A model generated the notes under the pieces. It was not told where the DNA came from, did not search any database, and worked only from the letters and a program-made list of their open reading frames with translations. The position numbers and the translations under genes are program-made. A stretch of 64,000 bases of DNA from DASSUW01 sp963803335 (GTDB lineage Bacteria > Actinomycetota > Thermoleophilia > Solirubrobacterales > Solirubrobacteraceae): assembly GCA_963803335.1 (NCBI GenBank), contig CAWDME010000012.1:62001-126000 (forward strand), read 5' to 3'. Every line of letters starts with the position of its first letter. Position 1 is the first letter of the stretch. Of the stretch, positions 1-8,382 are shown one piece after another.

Positions 1-1
1 A

Positions 2-1460
2 CGTGTCCAGGTGTTCCTGATGCCACCGTCGGTGCGGTACTGGGTGCCTCTCGATTACTTGTTGTGTACGTTGTTTGATACTTTGTGCGAGCTGTATTTG
101 TCTGCGTTTTATGTCGCCTATCGCGCCTATGGCCTGTGCGGCCGGCGCATAGTTGTAGAAGATGGTGGGTTTGTTGATGTACGCGTACGCGCGCGGGAAC
201 CGTTTGGTGCGCGAGATCGAGCGAGAGTGCGTGGAGGACGTCGCCTATCGCGTTGTCGCAGGCAACCTGGTGCCGGTTCTCTCGACATCTCTACTTCCAC
301 TCCGCCACGAACACGCGTTGGGCGAGGTGTTCTCGGGCGTGCTCGGGCTGTGCGCGCGCCTTAGCTGGCGTCGCTCGGACTGCTTTTATCGACGGGACGA
401 AGATGTCGGCGAACGCTTCGATGAACGCCTACCGCGACTTCGGGCAGCTCGCGCGAGCGATCCTGCGCGAGGCGGCCGAGATCGACCAGCGCGAGGACGA
501 GCTCTACGGTGACGTGCGCGGCGACGAGCTATGAGCGTGAGCCCCGCGAGGGCCGCCGCCAGGCACTGCGCGAGGCCAGAGCGCCTCGCGCGCGAGCGCG
601 ATCGGCCCGCCGACGCCGGCGATGATGACGATGAGGATCGCGTCGATGAGCTCGATCCGCGCAGTTCGTGACGCGTCCGCAGGGTCGCCGGGCGTGGTTG
701 CGCGAGGGTCGCCGCGCGCTGGAGGGCCAGCGTGAGCGCGACGGCCGCCCGCCCGGGGGACCGCGCCACTGCTGTTGAGACGTGCCGGCGCCTGGAGCAG
801 GAGCTCGATGCCGACCGGGCCGCCAACGCCGCCTATGAGCTGACGCGCGCACGGCGTCGCGGCCGACGGGTCGCGGCGGATGGCGCCCGGCATGGTCAAG
901 CCGTTCGAGCTGCCCGAGGTGCGACTGGGTTGATGACCGTGACTGACCCTGATTCGCGCGTGGTGCGCACGCAGGGCCTGCCGGGGATGCAGGGCTACAA
1001 CGCGCAGCTGTCGGTCAAAGATCGCCAGATCATCGTGGCTGCTGAGATCTCGACCGAGTAACGGACTTCGGCCACCTGGAACCGATGGTCCGCGCGACGC
1101 AGCGCGAGCTCGCCGCGCTCGGGCTCGGCGATCCCGAGGTGGTGCTCGCCGACGCTGGTTACTGGCACCAGCGCCAGATGTAGCAGATCGCCGGCGAGGG
1201 CATCCCGGTGCTCGTCCCACCGGCGTCGGGTTGCGCGTGGTGAGCGGCGGGGCTGGACTGGCGGGATGTACTCGTTCATGCGCCGCGTGCTCGCGACAGC
1301 CGCCGGCCACGACCTCTACCGCCACCGCGAGATCGCGGTCGAGCCGTGTTCGGCCAGATCTAGTTCAACCGCGCGATCAAACGCTTCCAACGCCGCGGTA
1401 GAACCGCCTGTCGCAGCGAGTGTAGGCTCATCGTCGCGAAAATTCCGGTCACAAGCGATA
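2..1460 (+). pseudogene. IS1182-family transposase remnant
   Basis: A DDE transposase of the IS1182 type can be read only by moving between all three forward frames. Recognisable pieces in order are FLMPPSVR near base 14, LMYAYARG near 174, DGTKMSANAS near 390, GRRAWLREGRRALE near 680, TDPDSRVV and QGYNAQ near 945-1005, LADAGYWHQ near 1145, and VFGQI with NRAIKRFQRRGR near 1347-1400. In-frame stops interrupt it, for example after HQRQM near 1180 and after VFGQI near 1360. The order and spacing match one full-length transposase, so this is one old copy and not several. The true amino terminus and the left inverted repeat lie at or beyond the window start, and no right inverted repeat was identified. 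It cannot be active. Confidence 0.75.
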
Positions 1461-1646
1461 GTCCTCGACCGAAGCAGTCTGTGAACGCCCACCTCGCTCG
1501 CTGGGAGCCCGCCGTGAAGCAGAAGCCCAAGCCGCCCACCCCGCCGACGCCGCAGACCGCCTCGAGACTGAGCGGCGTCCGCGGCCTGGCGCATGACGAC
1601 GACGAGCGCCCATCCCGTGAGGACGCCGACTACGGGCAGACGATCT
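1461..1646. other. unassigned stretch after the transposase remnant
   Basis: This stretch lies between the transposase tail and the DUF1918 remnant. A forward frame from 1481 to 1714 is open, rich in Lys, Pro and Arg, and resembles no family I recognise. I saw no inverted repeat, promoter or RNA structure here. It is probably debris from the element or from a lost neighbour. Confidence 0.3.
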
Positions 1647-1969
1647 TCACTCGCGAGCCGGTGCCGCTACCGCGCTGGCTGCGCGGTCGCCGGCGCCGTC
1701 GACCGGCGCTGTAGAGCGTCGCGCGGCGCGCGACCCGGCTCGACTCCGGCGGCGCCTGCGCGGCTCGATGGACGTGCCCTCGGACGGGTAGTGGATGGAT
1801 TCGTGGCCCTCGTCCCAGCGGTGCGGTAGTGCTCGTGTCCGGGACTGCCGAGCACCTCGACGATCTGGCCGCGACGTGCCGCGCCGCCGCCGATCACATG
1901 GACCCGGATCCAGTCACCCGGACGAGCGTCGCTGCGCGGGCTAGCGGACTTGTGCGAAGTCGTGATCAT
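1647..1969 (-). pseudogene. DUF1918 protein, frameshifted
   Basis: Reading down from the ATG at 1969, the protein contains ARPGDWIRVHVIGG and GQIVEVLGSPGHEHYR. That is the first half of the small DUF1918 fold, an SH3-like barrel often found in actinobacterial stress loci. The second half, RWDEGHESIHYPSEG, lies in the next frame starting near 1820, so one base has been lost or gained at about 1822-1828. The shifted frame ends at a TGA at 1647-1649 after an Arg/Ala-rich tail. The neighbouring universal stress protein fits the usual company of this family. A sequencing error would restore an intact gene; otherwise it is inactive. Confidence 0.6.
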
Positions 1970-2004
1970 GCGGTGAAGCGCCGGTCAACCTCATCGTGTC
2001 GAAC

Positions 2005-2937
2005 CTACCCGGGCACGGAGAGCGGGCTCCGGTCGAGTGTGAACAGCGCGTCGGACCCGGCGTCCGCGCCGCGCGGGAGCACAATCACGGGACACGCCGC
2101 AGCGCGGAGCAGCCCATGCGTCACACCGCCGAGCACCACCGCGGCGAGCGGCCCGTGTCCGCGCGAGCCGACCACGATGACGTCGGCGTCCTCGGACTGA
2201 CGCGCGAGCTCTTCGCTCGGGTTCCCGACCACGAACCGTGCCTCGCCGTCGACGTCGTCCGGCAGCGCCTCGACGGCCCGCTCGAGTTCCTCGCGCTGGG
2301 CCGCGCCGTGCTCGTCGCGCATCGACGCCCACGCAGGTCCGCTCATCAGTGCGGGTCGCCCGACGTGCGATGCGTCGAACGCGTGGATCACGCGTAGCGC
2401 TGCGCCGAACCGGCGCGCGAGCAGGCACGCGGCGGCGAGGGCCGCGGCCGACGCCTCGGACGCGTCATAGCCGACGCCGATCGTCGCGATGCGGTGCTCG
2501 TGGGTCGCGTACCCGTGTGGGGCGATGGCGACCGCGCACGAGGAGCCGTGGAGCAGCCGCTCGCCGGTGCTCCCCGGCAGGACGCGGCCGACCCGCCCGC
2601 GATGCGTCGATCCGACGACGACGAGTGCCGCACCGCAACGCTCGGCCGCTGCGTAGAGCGCCTGTGACGGCGTGGCGTCGGCGATCACCTCCGTCGCGAC
2701 GTCGACGTCGACGCCGGCGACCGACGCCGCCGCGCCGGCGAGCACGCTGCCGGCGTCTTCCCGTGTGTAGTCACGAAACGGCTCGGCCGCAATGCGCGAG
2801 CGCTCATGGTCCCCCGGATATGCCCACGCGAGGCGCAGTGATGCGCCCGTCTCGCGCGCAATCGCTGCCGCGAACATCAGGGCATCATCCGCCCCGGGGG
2901 TGTCGTCGAAGCCAACCAGGATCACGGACATGGCCAT
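2005..2937 (-). CDS. tandem universal stress protein (two UspA domains)
   Basis: The product is a 310-residue cytoplasmic protein made of two UspA domains, roughly residues 3-142 and 152-290. Family members bind ATP or nucleotides and help cells survive hypoxia, starvation or other stress. Each half opens with a beta strand and an acidic residue (VILVGFDDT and IATIGVGYDAS). Each half also has the glycine-rich nucleotide loop near its end (GSTHRGRVGRVLPGST and GSRGHGPLAAVVLGG); the second loop lacks the usual closing Ser/Thr. The gene starts at ATG GCC ATG, and either Met could be used. It stands alone, next to the DUF1918 remnant. The family call is firm, but the specific role is unknown. Confidence 0.92.
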   Translation of the reverse strand: MAMSVILVGFDDTPGADDALMFAAAIARETGASLRLAWAYPGDHERSRIAAEPFRDYTREDAGSVLAGAAASVAGVDVDVATEVIADATPSQALYAAAERCGAALVVVGSTHRGRVGRVLPGSTGERLLHGSSCAVAIAPHGYATHEHRIATIGVGYDASEASAAALAAACLLARRFGAALRVIHAFDASHVGRPALMSGPAWASMRDEHGAAQREELERAVEALPDDVDGEARFVVGNPSEELARQSEDADVIVVGSRGHGPLAAVVLGGVTHGLLRAAACPVIVLPRGADAGSDALFTLDRSPLSVPG

Positions 2938-3091
2938 CGCCTCTCACGCACGGGATGCTCTTATCCCATCGTCCGCCGCCGCGCCACGCCCGCCAACCGG
3001 GCGATGCCACCGGGTGGTGTGCGAGAACTACTGAAGCGCTTCCCGGGCGAGCCCCGATGGCCGCGCCGCCGTCACCGGTGACGATCGGCTC

Positions 3092-3298
3092 ATGCTCCTG
3101 ATGCCGTCGCCGCTTCGCACCCGTCAGGCCGCCCGCTGGCTGCTCGATGCGCTACGGCGCGCGGCCGGGCCCGTTCAGGACCCGACCGCGTTGCACTGCG
3201 CGCCCGCCGCCGATACTGAGCCCATGGCCGCGGAGATCGACGCGTTCGTATACGCGCTGAACGAGGACCTCATCACCGCCGACGACTTCCGACGGTGA
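3092..3298 (+). CDS. small ORF of unknown function
   Basis: This 68-residue open frame resembles no family I know. Its last part, from the Met at 3224 (MAAEIDAFVYALNEDLITA), looks more protein-like than the Arg/Pro-rich beginning. A shorter product of about 24 residues, or simply a remnant, is therefore possible. It overlaps no intact gene on the other strand, and no ribosome binding site stands out. Confidence is low. Confidence 0.2.
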   Translation: MLLMPSPLRTRQAARWLLDALRRAAGPVQDPTALHCAPAADTEPMAAEIDAFVYALNEDLITADDFRR

Positions 3299-3307
3299 GC
3301 GCGCAGC

Positions 3308-3391
3308 TCAGTACGCCGCGACGCCGGCCTCGGCGACCTCCTGGTCCTGCTCCACGGTCCCGCCGCTGACGCCGATCGCATCCGCCTTCAT
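3308..3391 (-). pseudogene. C-terminal remnant of a GlcG/HbpS-type heme-binding protein
   Basis: A 27-codon minus-strand frame ends with the residues AIGVSGGTVEQDQEVAEAG. This is the characteristic carboxyl end of the GlcG/HbpS (DUF336) family, whose full members are about 130-150 residues long. Everything upstream of this tail is missing; the DksA-type gene begins just beyond it on the other strand. It is the surviving tail of a deleted gene. Confidence 0.5.
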
Positions 3392-3429
3392 GCGGGCGGC
3401 GTGAACGACTTACGGCTAACGTCCCATCG

Positions 3430-3798
3430 ATGCCGGACCTCGATCTCGACGCGATCCGCCGTGAGCTCGAAGCGCGCCGCGCGAGCATGCGCGAGCGGGT
3501 GGCGACCCTCGCGGAGCGTCCGGAGCTCGGCGCCGCGCAGGGCTTCGGGAAGCGCATCGGGGACGGCACGACGGAGGCGATCAGCCGACTGACCGACATC
3601 GGCGTCGGCCGCTCGCTCGAGGAGGCCCTGATCCGCACCGAGCGTGCGATCGCCAAGCTCGACGCGGGCACCTACGGGACCTGCGACAGCTGCGGCGAGG
3701 CGATCGCGCCCGCTCGCCTGCGGGCGATGCCCGACAGCGTGCTGTGCATCGAGTGCGCGGCGTCGGAGCCCCGCGACCCGCCCCCACGCCGACGGTGA
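3430..3798 (+). CDS. DksA/TraR-family zinc finger protein
   Basis: This 122-residue protein has a charged helical first half that can form a coiled coil (about residues 5-75). A C4 zinc finger of the DksA/TraR type follows, with Cys85, Cys88, Cys106 and Cys109 (CDSC and CIEC). Family members enter the RNA polymerase secondary channel or act as polymerase-associated regulators. Short actinobacterial versions are common and mostly uncharacterised. The start is the ATG at 3430. It is a single-gene unit, with remnants on both sides. The antisense frame crossing it belongs to the decayed chimeric gene downstream and is not a competing gene. Confidence 0.85.
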   Translation: MPDLDLDAIRRELEARRASMRERVATLAERPELGAAQGFGKRIGDGTTEAISRLTDIGVGRSLEEALIRTERAIAKLDAGTYGTCDSCGEAIAPARLRAMPDSVLCIECAASEPRDPPPRRR

Positions 3799-4543
3799 CG
3801 ACGGCAGCGCGAAAGCCCGCCGAAGCGGTCATCGCGATCACCTCATCGGTGACCCGGCTGGCGCCGGACACGATGGTGTTCGGACGGCCGCCACCCACGT
3901 CGTGCAGCTTGCCGGTCCCGGACCCGGTGCCCGCCGGCACGAGGTAGACGTCGGTCGCGGGATAGAAGAAGTCCTTGACGCCCGGAACGGGGCAGTCGTC
4001 GCGGTAGGTGATCGTGCCGTCGATCCGCACGATGCCGTTCGCACCGAGCGCGCCCTTGGTGCCCTGCTCGCCGAAGCTGATCGAACCGGCTGCCTGCGCC
4101 TCCGCCGTGAAGCATGCTGATGCGGCCGCTAGCCCGAGATTGCCGAGCATCACCGACTCGCCGGTGCGATGCCCGCTCTCGCGCGACACCTCCAGCCCGT
4201 CCTCGAACAGCGCCCTCGCCTCGGCGTATTGGCCGCGCCGCAGCCGGCAGTAGCCGAGGTTGTTGAGCGCGGACGCGAGCCGCAGGCCATCGCCGATCCG
4301 GCGCGAGATCGCGGCGTTCTCCTCGTGGCAGACGATGCCGCCGTCGATGTCGCCGAGGTTGCTGAGCGCGATGCCGAGGTGGTTGAGCGAGAGCGCGGTG
4401 CCGCGCTCGTCGTCGAGCGTGCGGAAGAGGTCGAGGCTGGCCTCCGCGAAGCCCTGCATCCGCTCGTAGTCGCCGAGGCTGTGGGCGACGCGCGAGACGC
4501 CGGTGGCCGCGACCTGCACGGGGCCCAGTACGCGGTAGTCCAC
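3799..4543 (-). pseudogene. chimeric remnant: BTAD/TPR regulator fused to a secreted-protein fragment
   Basis: One open minus-strand frame joins three unrelated pieces. Residues 1-12 (MDYRVLGPVQVA) look like the start of a BTAD/SARP-type regulator. Residues of about 14-135 are TPR helices of the sort found at the end of such regulators (LNHLGIALSNLGD and LNNLGYCRLRRGQYAEA). The rest (GSISFGEQGTKGALG, VKDFFYPATDVYLVPAG) resembles the beginning of a small secreted protein, joined at LGLAAASACFTAEAQA, which itself looks like the end of a signal peptide. Past about 3800 the frame merely runs antisense through the DksA-type gene. The structure implies two deletions that happened to keep one frame. 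I do not think it makes a functional protein. Confidence 0.5.
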
Positions 4544-4607
4544 GCCGAGCGGATCCTATATCCGCACGGCCGCCCGACCCGGACGGATCCTCAAGAGATC
4601 AGACCAG

Positions 4608-6278
4608 ATGTCGATGAGAACGGGCATGCGGACGACCGTTGCGCTCGTGCTGTCTGTGCTCGCCATCGCGGGCGCGGTCCTGTACGCCTCCGAGTCCCAG
4701 CGCAAGGTCGCCGACGAGAACTACGACGAGGCGATCGTGGCCCGGCAGCTCGCCTCCGACATGCTGTCGCGCGAGAACCTGCTCCACGAGTACCTGCTCC
4801 GCGGCGGGACCGATCGCGTCGTCTCGATCTACGAGCTCGACCGGCGCCAGGCGGCGACGCTGAACGAGGCGCGCAAGCTGTCGGCCGACAGCCCCGAGGA
4901 GCTCGCGACGCTCGACACCCAGCTCGAGGACGCCGAGCGCTGGAACCAGATCGCGCACACGACGATCGGCGCCCGCACCGACAGCAGCGTCGCCCCGGGC
5001 GAGGACTACTCCGCCCTCCGCGAGCACGTCGTCCAAGACTTCCTGGCGGCCAACACGCAGTACCAGCACCAGCTCGACAAGGCCCGTACCGAGGAGCTCA
5101 AGGCCGCCGCGATCGTCCCCGTCAAGCTGATCATCCTCCTCAGCATCGCGTTCGGCGCGATCGCGCTGGGCATCGCCACGCACCGGCGCCGCAACCGCCT
5201 GGCCGGCCACGCCGAGGAGACCGCGCGCAACGAGGCCGAGCGCCGTTACGCCGACAGCCAGGCGCGCTTCGGCGAGGCGATGCAGGTCGCCGAGAACCAG
5301 AACGAGGGCCACGAGCTGCTGATCCGCCACCTCGAGGCCGGCACGCCCGAGGCGGCGATCACCGTCCTGATCCGCAACAACAGCGGCGACCGGCTCGAGC
5401 CCGCCGTCGAGCTCCCCGAGGACTCCCCGCTCAACGAGCCGCTCGAGCACGCCAAGCCGCGTAGCTGCCTCGCCGTGCGGCTCAGCCGCCCGGTCGACCA
5501 GGGCCCGAGCAGCGACGAGATCATCACCTGCGAGGTCTGCGGCGTGCAGGCCGGCGAGTCCACCTGCCAGCCGCTGCTCGTCGGCGGCGAGGTGATCGGC
5601 TCGGTGCTCACGAGCGCCCAGCGCCAGACGACCGAGTCCGAGCGCCGCCGCATCCACGACTCCGTCACCCAGGCGGCACCCGTGCTCGCCAACCTGCGCA
5701 ACCTCGCGCTGGCCGAGCTGCGCGCCGCCACCGACGCGCTCACCGGCCTCCCCAACCGCCGCGCGATCGACGACCACCTCAAGCGCCTGCTCGCCGGCGC
5801 CGGCCGCTCGCTCACGCCGATGTCCACGATCCTCATGGACCTCGACCACTTCAAGGGCATCAACGACACGTTCGGCCACGAGCGCGGCGACGAGGTGCTC
5901 GCCGCCGTCGGCGCTCTCATGCGCACCGAGCTGCGCGGCAGCGACTTCGCGGGCCGCAGCGGCGGCGAGGAGTTCGTCGTGATGCTCCCCGACACCGATC
6001 GCGCGGGCGCGATGCGCGTCGCCGAGCACCTGCGCCAGGCGATGCACTCGCTGTCGCTGCCGGGTGTCACGCGCGAGGTCACCGCCAGCTTCGGGGTCGC
6101 CACCTACCCCGACGACGCGCTGGACGGCGAGACGCTCATGCGCCTCGCCGACCGCGCGCTGTACAGCGCCAAGCAGAGCGGCCGCGATCGCGTCGAGGCC
6201 ACCTCCTCCGCGGGCCTCGGCCTGCGCCGCGCCCAGGTACTCGAGGAAGCCGTCGAGGCTTCCTCCACCGAGGGCTAG
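4608..6278 (+). CDS. membrane diguanylate cyclase (GGDEF)
   Basis: This 556-residue protein makes cyclic-di-GMP from two GTP. It has a transmembrane helix near residues 8-26, a mostly helical extracytoplasmic region, and a second helix near 171-191. A GAF-like domain with CEVCGVQAGESTC follows near 308-320, and a GGDEF domain fills about 372-545. The active-site motif is GGEEF at 452-456, an active variant. An RxxD inhibitory site (RGSD, 443-446) sits exactly five residues before it, so product inhibition is expected. The GAF Cys cluster could sense redox or a metal; that is inference. The gene is monocistronic. Within the window its likely partners are the HD-GYP hydrolase at 31600-33324 and the cyclic-di-GMP riboswitch near 11.9 kb. 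Confidence 0.93.
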   Translation: MSMRTGMRTTVALVLSVLAIAGAVLYASESQRKVADENYDEAIVARQLASDMLSRENLLHEYLLRGGTDRVVSIYELDRRQAATLNEARKLSADSPEELATLDTQLEDAERWNQIAHTTIGARTDSSVAPGEDYSALREHVVQDFLAANTQYQHQLDKARTEELKAAAIVPVKLIILLSIAFGAIALGIATHRRRNRLAGHAEETARNEAERRYADSQARFGEAMQVAENQNEGHELLIRHLEAGTPEAAITVLIRNNSGDRLEPAVELPEDSPLNEPLEHAKPRSCLAVRLSRPVDQGPSSDEIITCEVCGVQAGESTCQPLLVGGEVIGSVLTSAQRQTTESERRRIHDSVTQAAPVLANLRNLALAELRAATDALTGLPNRRAIDDHLKRLLAGAGRSLTPMSTILMDLDHFKGINDTFGHERGDEVLAAVGALMRTELRGSDFAGRSGGEEFVVMLPDTDRAGAMRVAEHLRQAMHSLSLPGVTREVTASFGVATYPDDALDGETLMRLADRALYSAKQSGRDRVEATSSAGLGLRRAQVLEEAVEASSTEG

Positions 6279-6284
6279 TCACCG

Positions 6285-6396
6285 TTACACGGCAATCCGG
6301 CGGCGGCCGAGCACGGTCGCGCCGCCGGCGATCAGCGGCAACGCGATGCTAAGCGACGCGAGCACGTCAAATGACGTGCTCGCGCGCGGTCACACG
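6285..6396 (-). other. intergenic stretch with a possible C-terminal membrane-anchor fragment
   Basis: Between the cyclase and the collagen-like gene the minus strand can be read as a short frame ending in ALPLIAGGATVLGRRR and a TAA stop at 6285-6287. This is a hydrophobic helix followed by Arg, like the anchoring tail of a surface protein. There is no start codon and an in-frame stop lies just upstream. At best it is a remnant of a lost gene. The same stretch carries the inverted repeat at 6357-6384. Confidence 0.25.
6357..6384. repeat. 13-bp perfect inverted repeat
   Basis: The arms CGCGAGCACGTCA and TGACGTGCTCGCG are perfectly complementary and separated by two A residues. The repeat lies about 52 bases before the collagen-like gene and 79 bases after the cyclase gene. 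No T-run follows, so it is not a classic terminator. It could act as a terminator hairpin without a U-tract or as an operator. Confidence 0.5.
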
Positions 6397-6435
6397 ACGT
6401 AGGACGCGCCCTGGCGCGGCCATAGCGTTGTGCCC

Positions 6436-6981
6436 ATGAAGATCTCCCCTCGCACGTTCCGCCCGACGCCCTCCTTCGTCGTCGCGTCGATCGCACTGTT
6501 CACCGCTCTCGGCGGCGGCGCCTACGCCGCGGTCACGCTCCCGGCCCACAGCGTCGGCACGCGTGAGCTGCGGGCCGCGTCGGTTACCTCCGGCAAGGTC
6601 CGCGACCACTCGCTGAAGGCCGTCGACTTCCAGCCCGGCCAGCTGCCCGCGGGCCCCAAGGGCGACACGGGCCCGATCGGCCCCAAGGGCGACACCGGCC
6701 CGAAGGGCGCCGCCGGCACCGCCGGCCTGCACGTCATCAGCCGTGCGTCGACGATCGCCGCGCAGCTCCTGGTCCAGCGGACCGTCAACTGCCCGGACGG
6801 CGAGATCGCCACCGGTGGCGGCGGTCACATCGGGGCAGGCGGCATCACATCCGCTGCGATCACGCGCAACGAGCCGGTGATCGTCAACGACAAGCCCGTC
6901 GGCTGGCAGGTCATCGTGAACAACAGCACCAACTCGCCTCAGGACTTCAACGTCTCGGTGATCTGCGCTCCGGCCGCGTAA
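6436..6981 (+). CDS. secreted collagen-like repeat protein
   Basis: This 181-residue protein begins with a hydrophobic signal sequence (FVVASIALFTALGGGAYA). A linker of about 45 residues follows, then a short run of Gly-X-Y triplets near residues 76-96 (GPKGDTGPIGPKGDTGPKG), and then a compact carboxyl domain of about 80 residues ending near Cys178. The layout is common in Solirubrobacterales, where such proteins are exported and often have only one short collagen segment. I chose the ATG at 6436; a GTG two codons upstream is possible. No clear Shine-Dalgarno is visible. The role of the carboxyl domain is unknown, and it may trimerise around the triple helix. Confidence 0.8.
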   Translation: MKISPRTFRPTPSFVVASIALFTALGGGAYAAVTLPAHSVGTRELRAASVTSGKVRDHSLKAVDFQPGQLPAGPKGDTGPIGPKGDTGPKGAAGTAGLHVISRASTIAAQLLVQRTVNCPDGEIATGGGGHIGAGGITSAAITRNEPVIVNDKPVGWQVIVNNSTNSPQDFNVSVICAPAA

Positions 6982-6982
6982 C

Positions 6983-7477
6983 TCAGCGCCGCACGCCGAC
7001 GACCAGCAGGTACTCGCGCGTGTGGGCGGTGTCGCCGTTGTGCCGGTAGTCGGTCTCGAAGAAGTCGACCCACGCCCGGTGCAGCTCCTCGCGCGGTCGC
7101 CGAGCGAGTCGGCGAGCCCCAGTCGAACGGGGCTGCTCGGCGGCGTGGCGGGCTGGAACGGCGCCATCACCTTGAACATCCGCCCGACGCCGCCGGTGGC
7201 CGTCCAGCTGGCGAGCGCGATCCGCCCGCCGTGGCGCGTGACACGGGCAAGCTCGCCGCGCGGTCGCCGTGTGGTCGGGCGCGAACATCACCCCGCAGGT
7301 GGACGAGACCGCGTCGAAGCGCTCGTCGGGCACGTCGAGCAGCTCGCAGTCGCCGACGCGGTAGTCGATGTCGAGCCGCCGCTCAGCCGCGCGCTCGCGC
7401 GCGGTCTCGATGAGCGCCGGGGCCAGGTCGATCGTAGGCCATGGGGCGACCGTACGGTCGCCCCAGCCCCGGCACAT
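6983..7477 (-). pseudogene. SAM-dependent methyltransferase remnant, truncated and frameshifted
   Basis: The reading frame contains IDLAPALIETARERAAERRL, then DYRVGDCELLDVPDERFDAV and GVMFAPDH. These are motifs II-IV of a class I methyltransferase of the UbiE/Methyltransf_11 type. The amino-terminal SAM-binding loop is missing. After about 7250 the homology moves to another frame (MFKVMAPFQPATPP near 7180) and then returns to the first frame for the tail HRAWVDFFETDYRHN. At least two indels and a 5' truncation make it inactive unless they are sequencing errors. The truncation point coincides with a 24-bp perfect palindrome at 7442-7465. Confidence 0.6.
7442..7465. repeat. 24-bp perfect palindrome
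   Basis: TGGGGCGACCGT is followed directly by its exact reverse complement with no spacer. It lies at the broken 5' edge of the methyltransferase remnant. A spacerless palindrome of this length is unusual by chance. It may mark a deletion or fold-back junction, or be a dimeric repressor site. Confidence 0.55.
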
Positions 7478-7517
7478 CGGTCAGATGACGTAGGCCGCAC
7501 GCCTGCGGCGACGTATC

Positions 7518-7814
7518 TCAGGCGGCCGCCGGTGTCGGATCGGGCCGCACGACGACGGTGTCGGCGACGGCGACGATCTCGTCGATGGGAAGGTCGGCGA
7601 GCGAGGCGTGCTTGCGGATCGCCTCGGGGCTCGTGGCCTGGTAGATGCACACGGTGCCGACCGAGCCACCGCCCTCGTCGAGCACGTAGCTGCGGATCCA
7701 GCGCACGTCGTCCGGCATGTCCTCGTTGCCGACCTTGGTCGACCGCGCGGCGGCCTCCTGCAGGTCCTCGGGCGAGCGCCAGCCGCTGCGCCGCAGGATC
7801 GCGTAGAGCTGCAT
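7518..7814 (-). CDS. DUF4242 (SCO4226-like) small protein
   Basis: This 98-residue protein matches the DUF4242 fold, a small ferredoxin-like alpha/beta barrel. In the studied Streptomyces member SCO4226 the fold binds nickel. Seen here are RWIRSYVLDEGGGSVGTVCI and a TSPEAIRKHASLADLP stretch typical of the family. The start is the ATG at 7814, because GGAGGA lies four bases upstream; an alternative TTG at 7826 lacks any such site. The gene stands alone. The metal ligands proposed for SCO4226 are not clearly conserved, so the function is open. Confidence 0.8.
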   Translation of the reverse strand: MQLYAILRRSGWRSPEDLQEAAARSTKVGNEDMPDDVRWIRSYVLDEGGGSVGTVCIYQATSPEAIRKHASLADLPIDEIVAVADTVVVRPDPTPAAA

Positions 7815-7930
7815 CGATTCCTCCAAACTTAGGGGGACTTCCTGCAGCAGACCGTATGCGCGGACCGCCTTCCCGGCATCGGCAGGAATACCTATCTTGG
7901 AGCGCGCGGGATCCCTAGTGTTGGACCGTC

Positions 7931-8382
7931 ATGGCCCGTCGTCCGTTCGTCACGGACGTGCTCGTCGCGATCGCCCTCGGGCTCGAGATGCAGGTCGAGC
8001 TGCTGTTCGTCGACGTGCCGCGGCGGGATGTGCTGATCGCGCGGGCCGGGGCGCTCGCGGTGGCCGGCGCGCTGCTCGTGCGGCGCCGTGCGCCGGTGCT
8101 CGCCGCCGCGCTCGGCCTCACCGGGATCGCGCTGGTGGAGAGCCGGGGCGATGCCGTGAGCGACGGTCTCGCCGGCCCGTTCTTCGCCGTACTCTTCGTC
8201 GCGTATTCGATCGGCGCCCACGCCGAAGGACGCCGGCTGGCGGCGCCGGCCACGGGCTGATCGGCATGCGCGAGCGTATCCGCGTGCACGGCGGCGAGCT
8301 TGCCGCCGGCCCGCGCCCCGGCGGCGGCTTTCAGGTCACCGCGCGGCTGCCGCTCGAGCGCGCGCGGACGAGCGTGCCGTGA
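7931..8382 (+). pseudogene. histidine kinase with its middle deleted
   Basis: The first 100 or so residues (from ATG 7931) are a membrane domain with several hydrophobic helices (VLVAIALGLEMQVELLFVDV, ALAVAGALLVRRRAPVLAAA), as in NarL-type sensor kinases. At about 8245 the homology changes frame and jumps to the last 40 residues of a kinase ATPase domain: GHGLIGMRERIRVHGGEL and GGGFQVTARLPL. The phosphoacceptor helix and the N, D and G1 boxes are absent. The gene end still overlaps the next gene by GTGA, so the original operon joint survives. One out-of-frame internal deletion explains it. It cannot work as a kinase. Confidence 0.7.

Noticed and set aside
1..1990. A complete transposon or integrative element
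   Set aside because: Only a broken transposase is seen. No paired inverted repeats, target duplications, integrase or cargo could be found.
6367..7179. 270-codon minus-strand frame over the collagen-like gene
   Set aside because: It is a shadow frame; only its first part carries methyltransferase-like sequence, which belongs to the frameshifted remnant.
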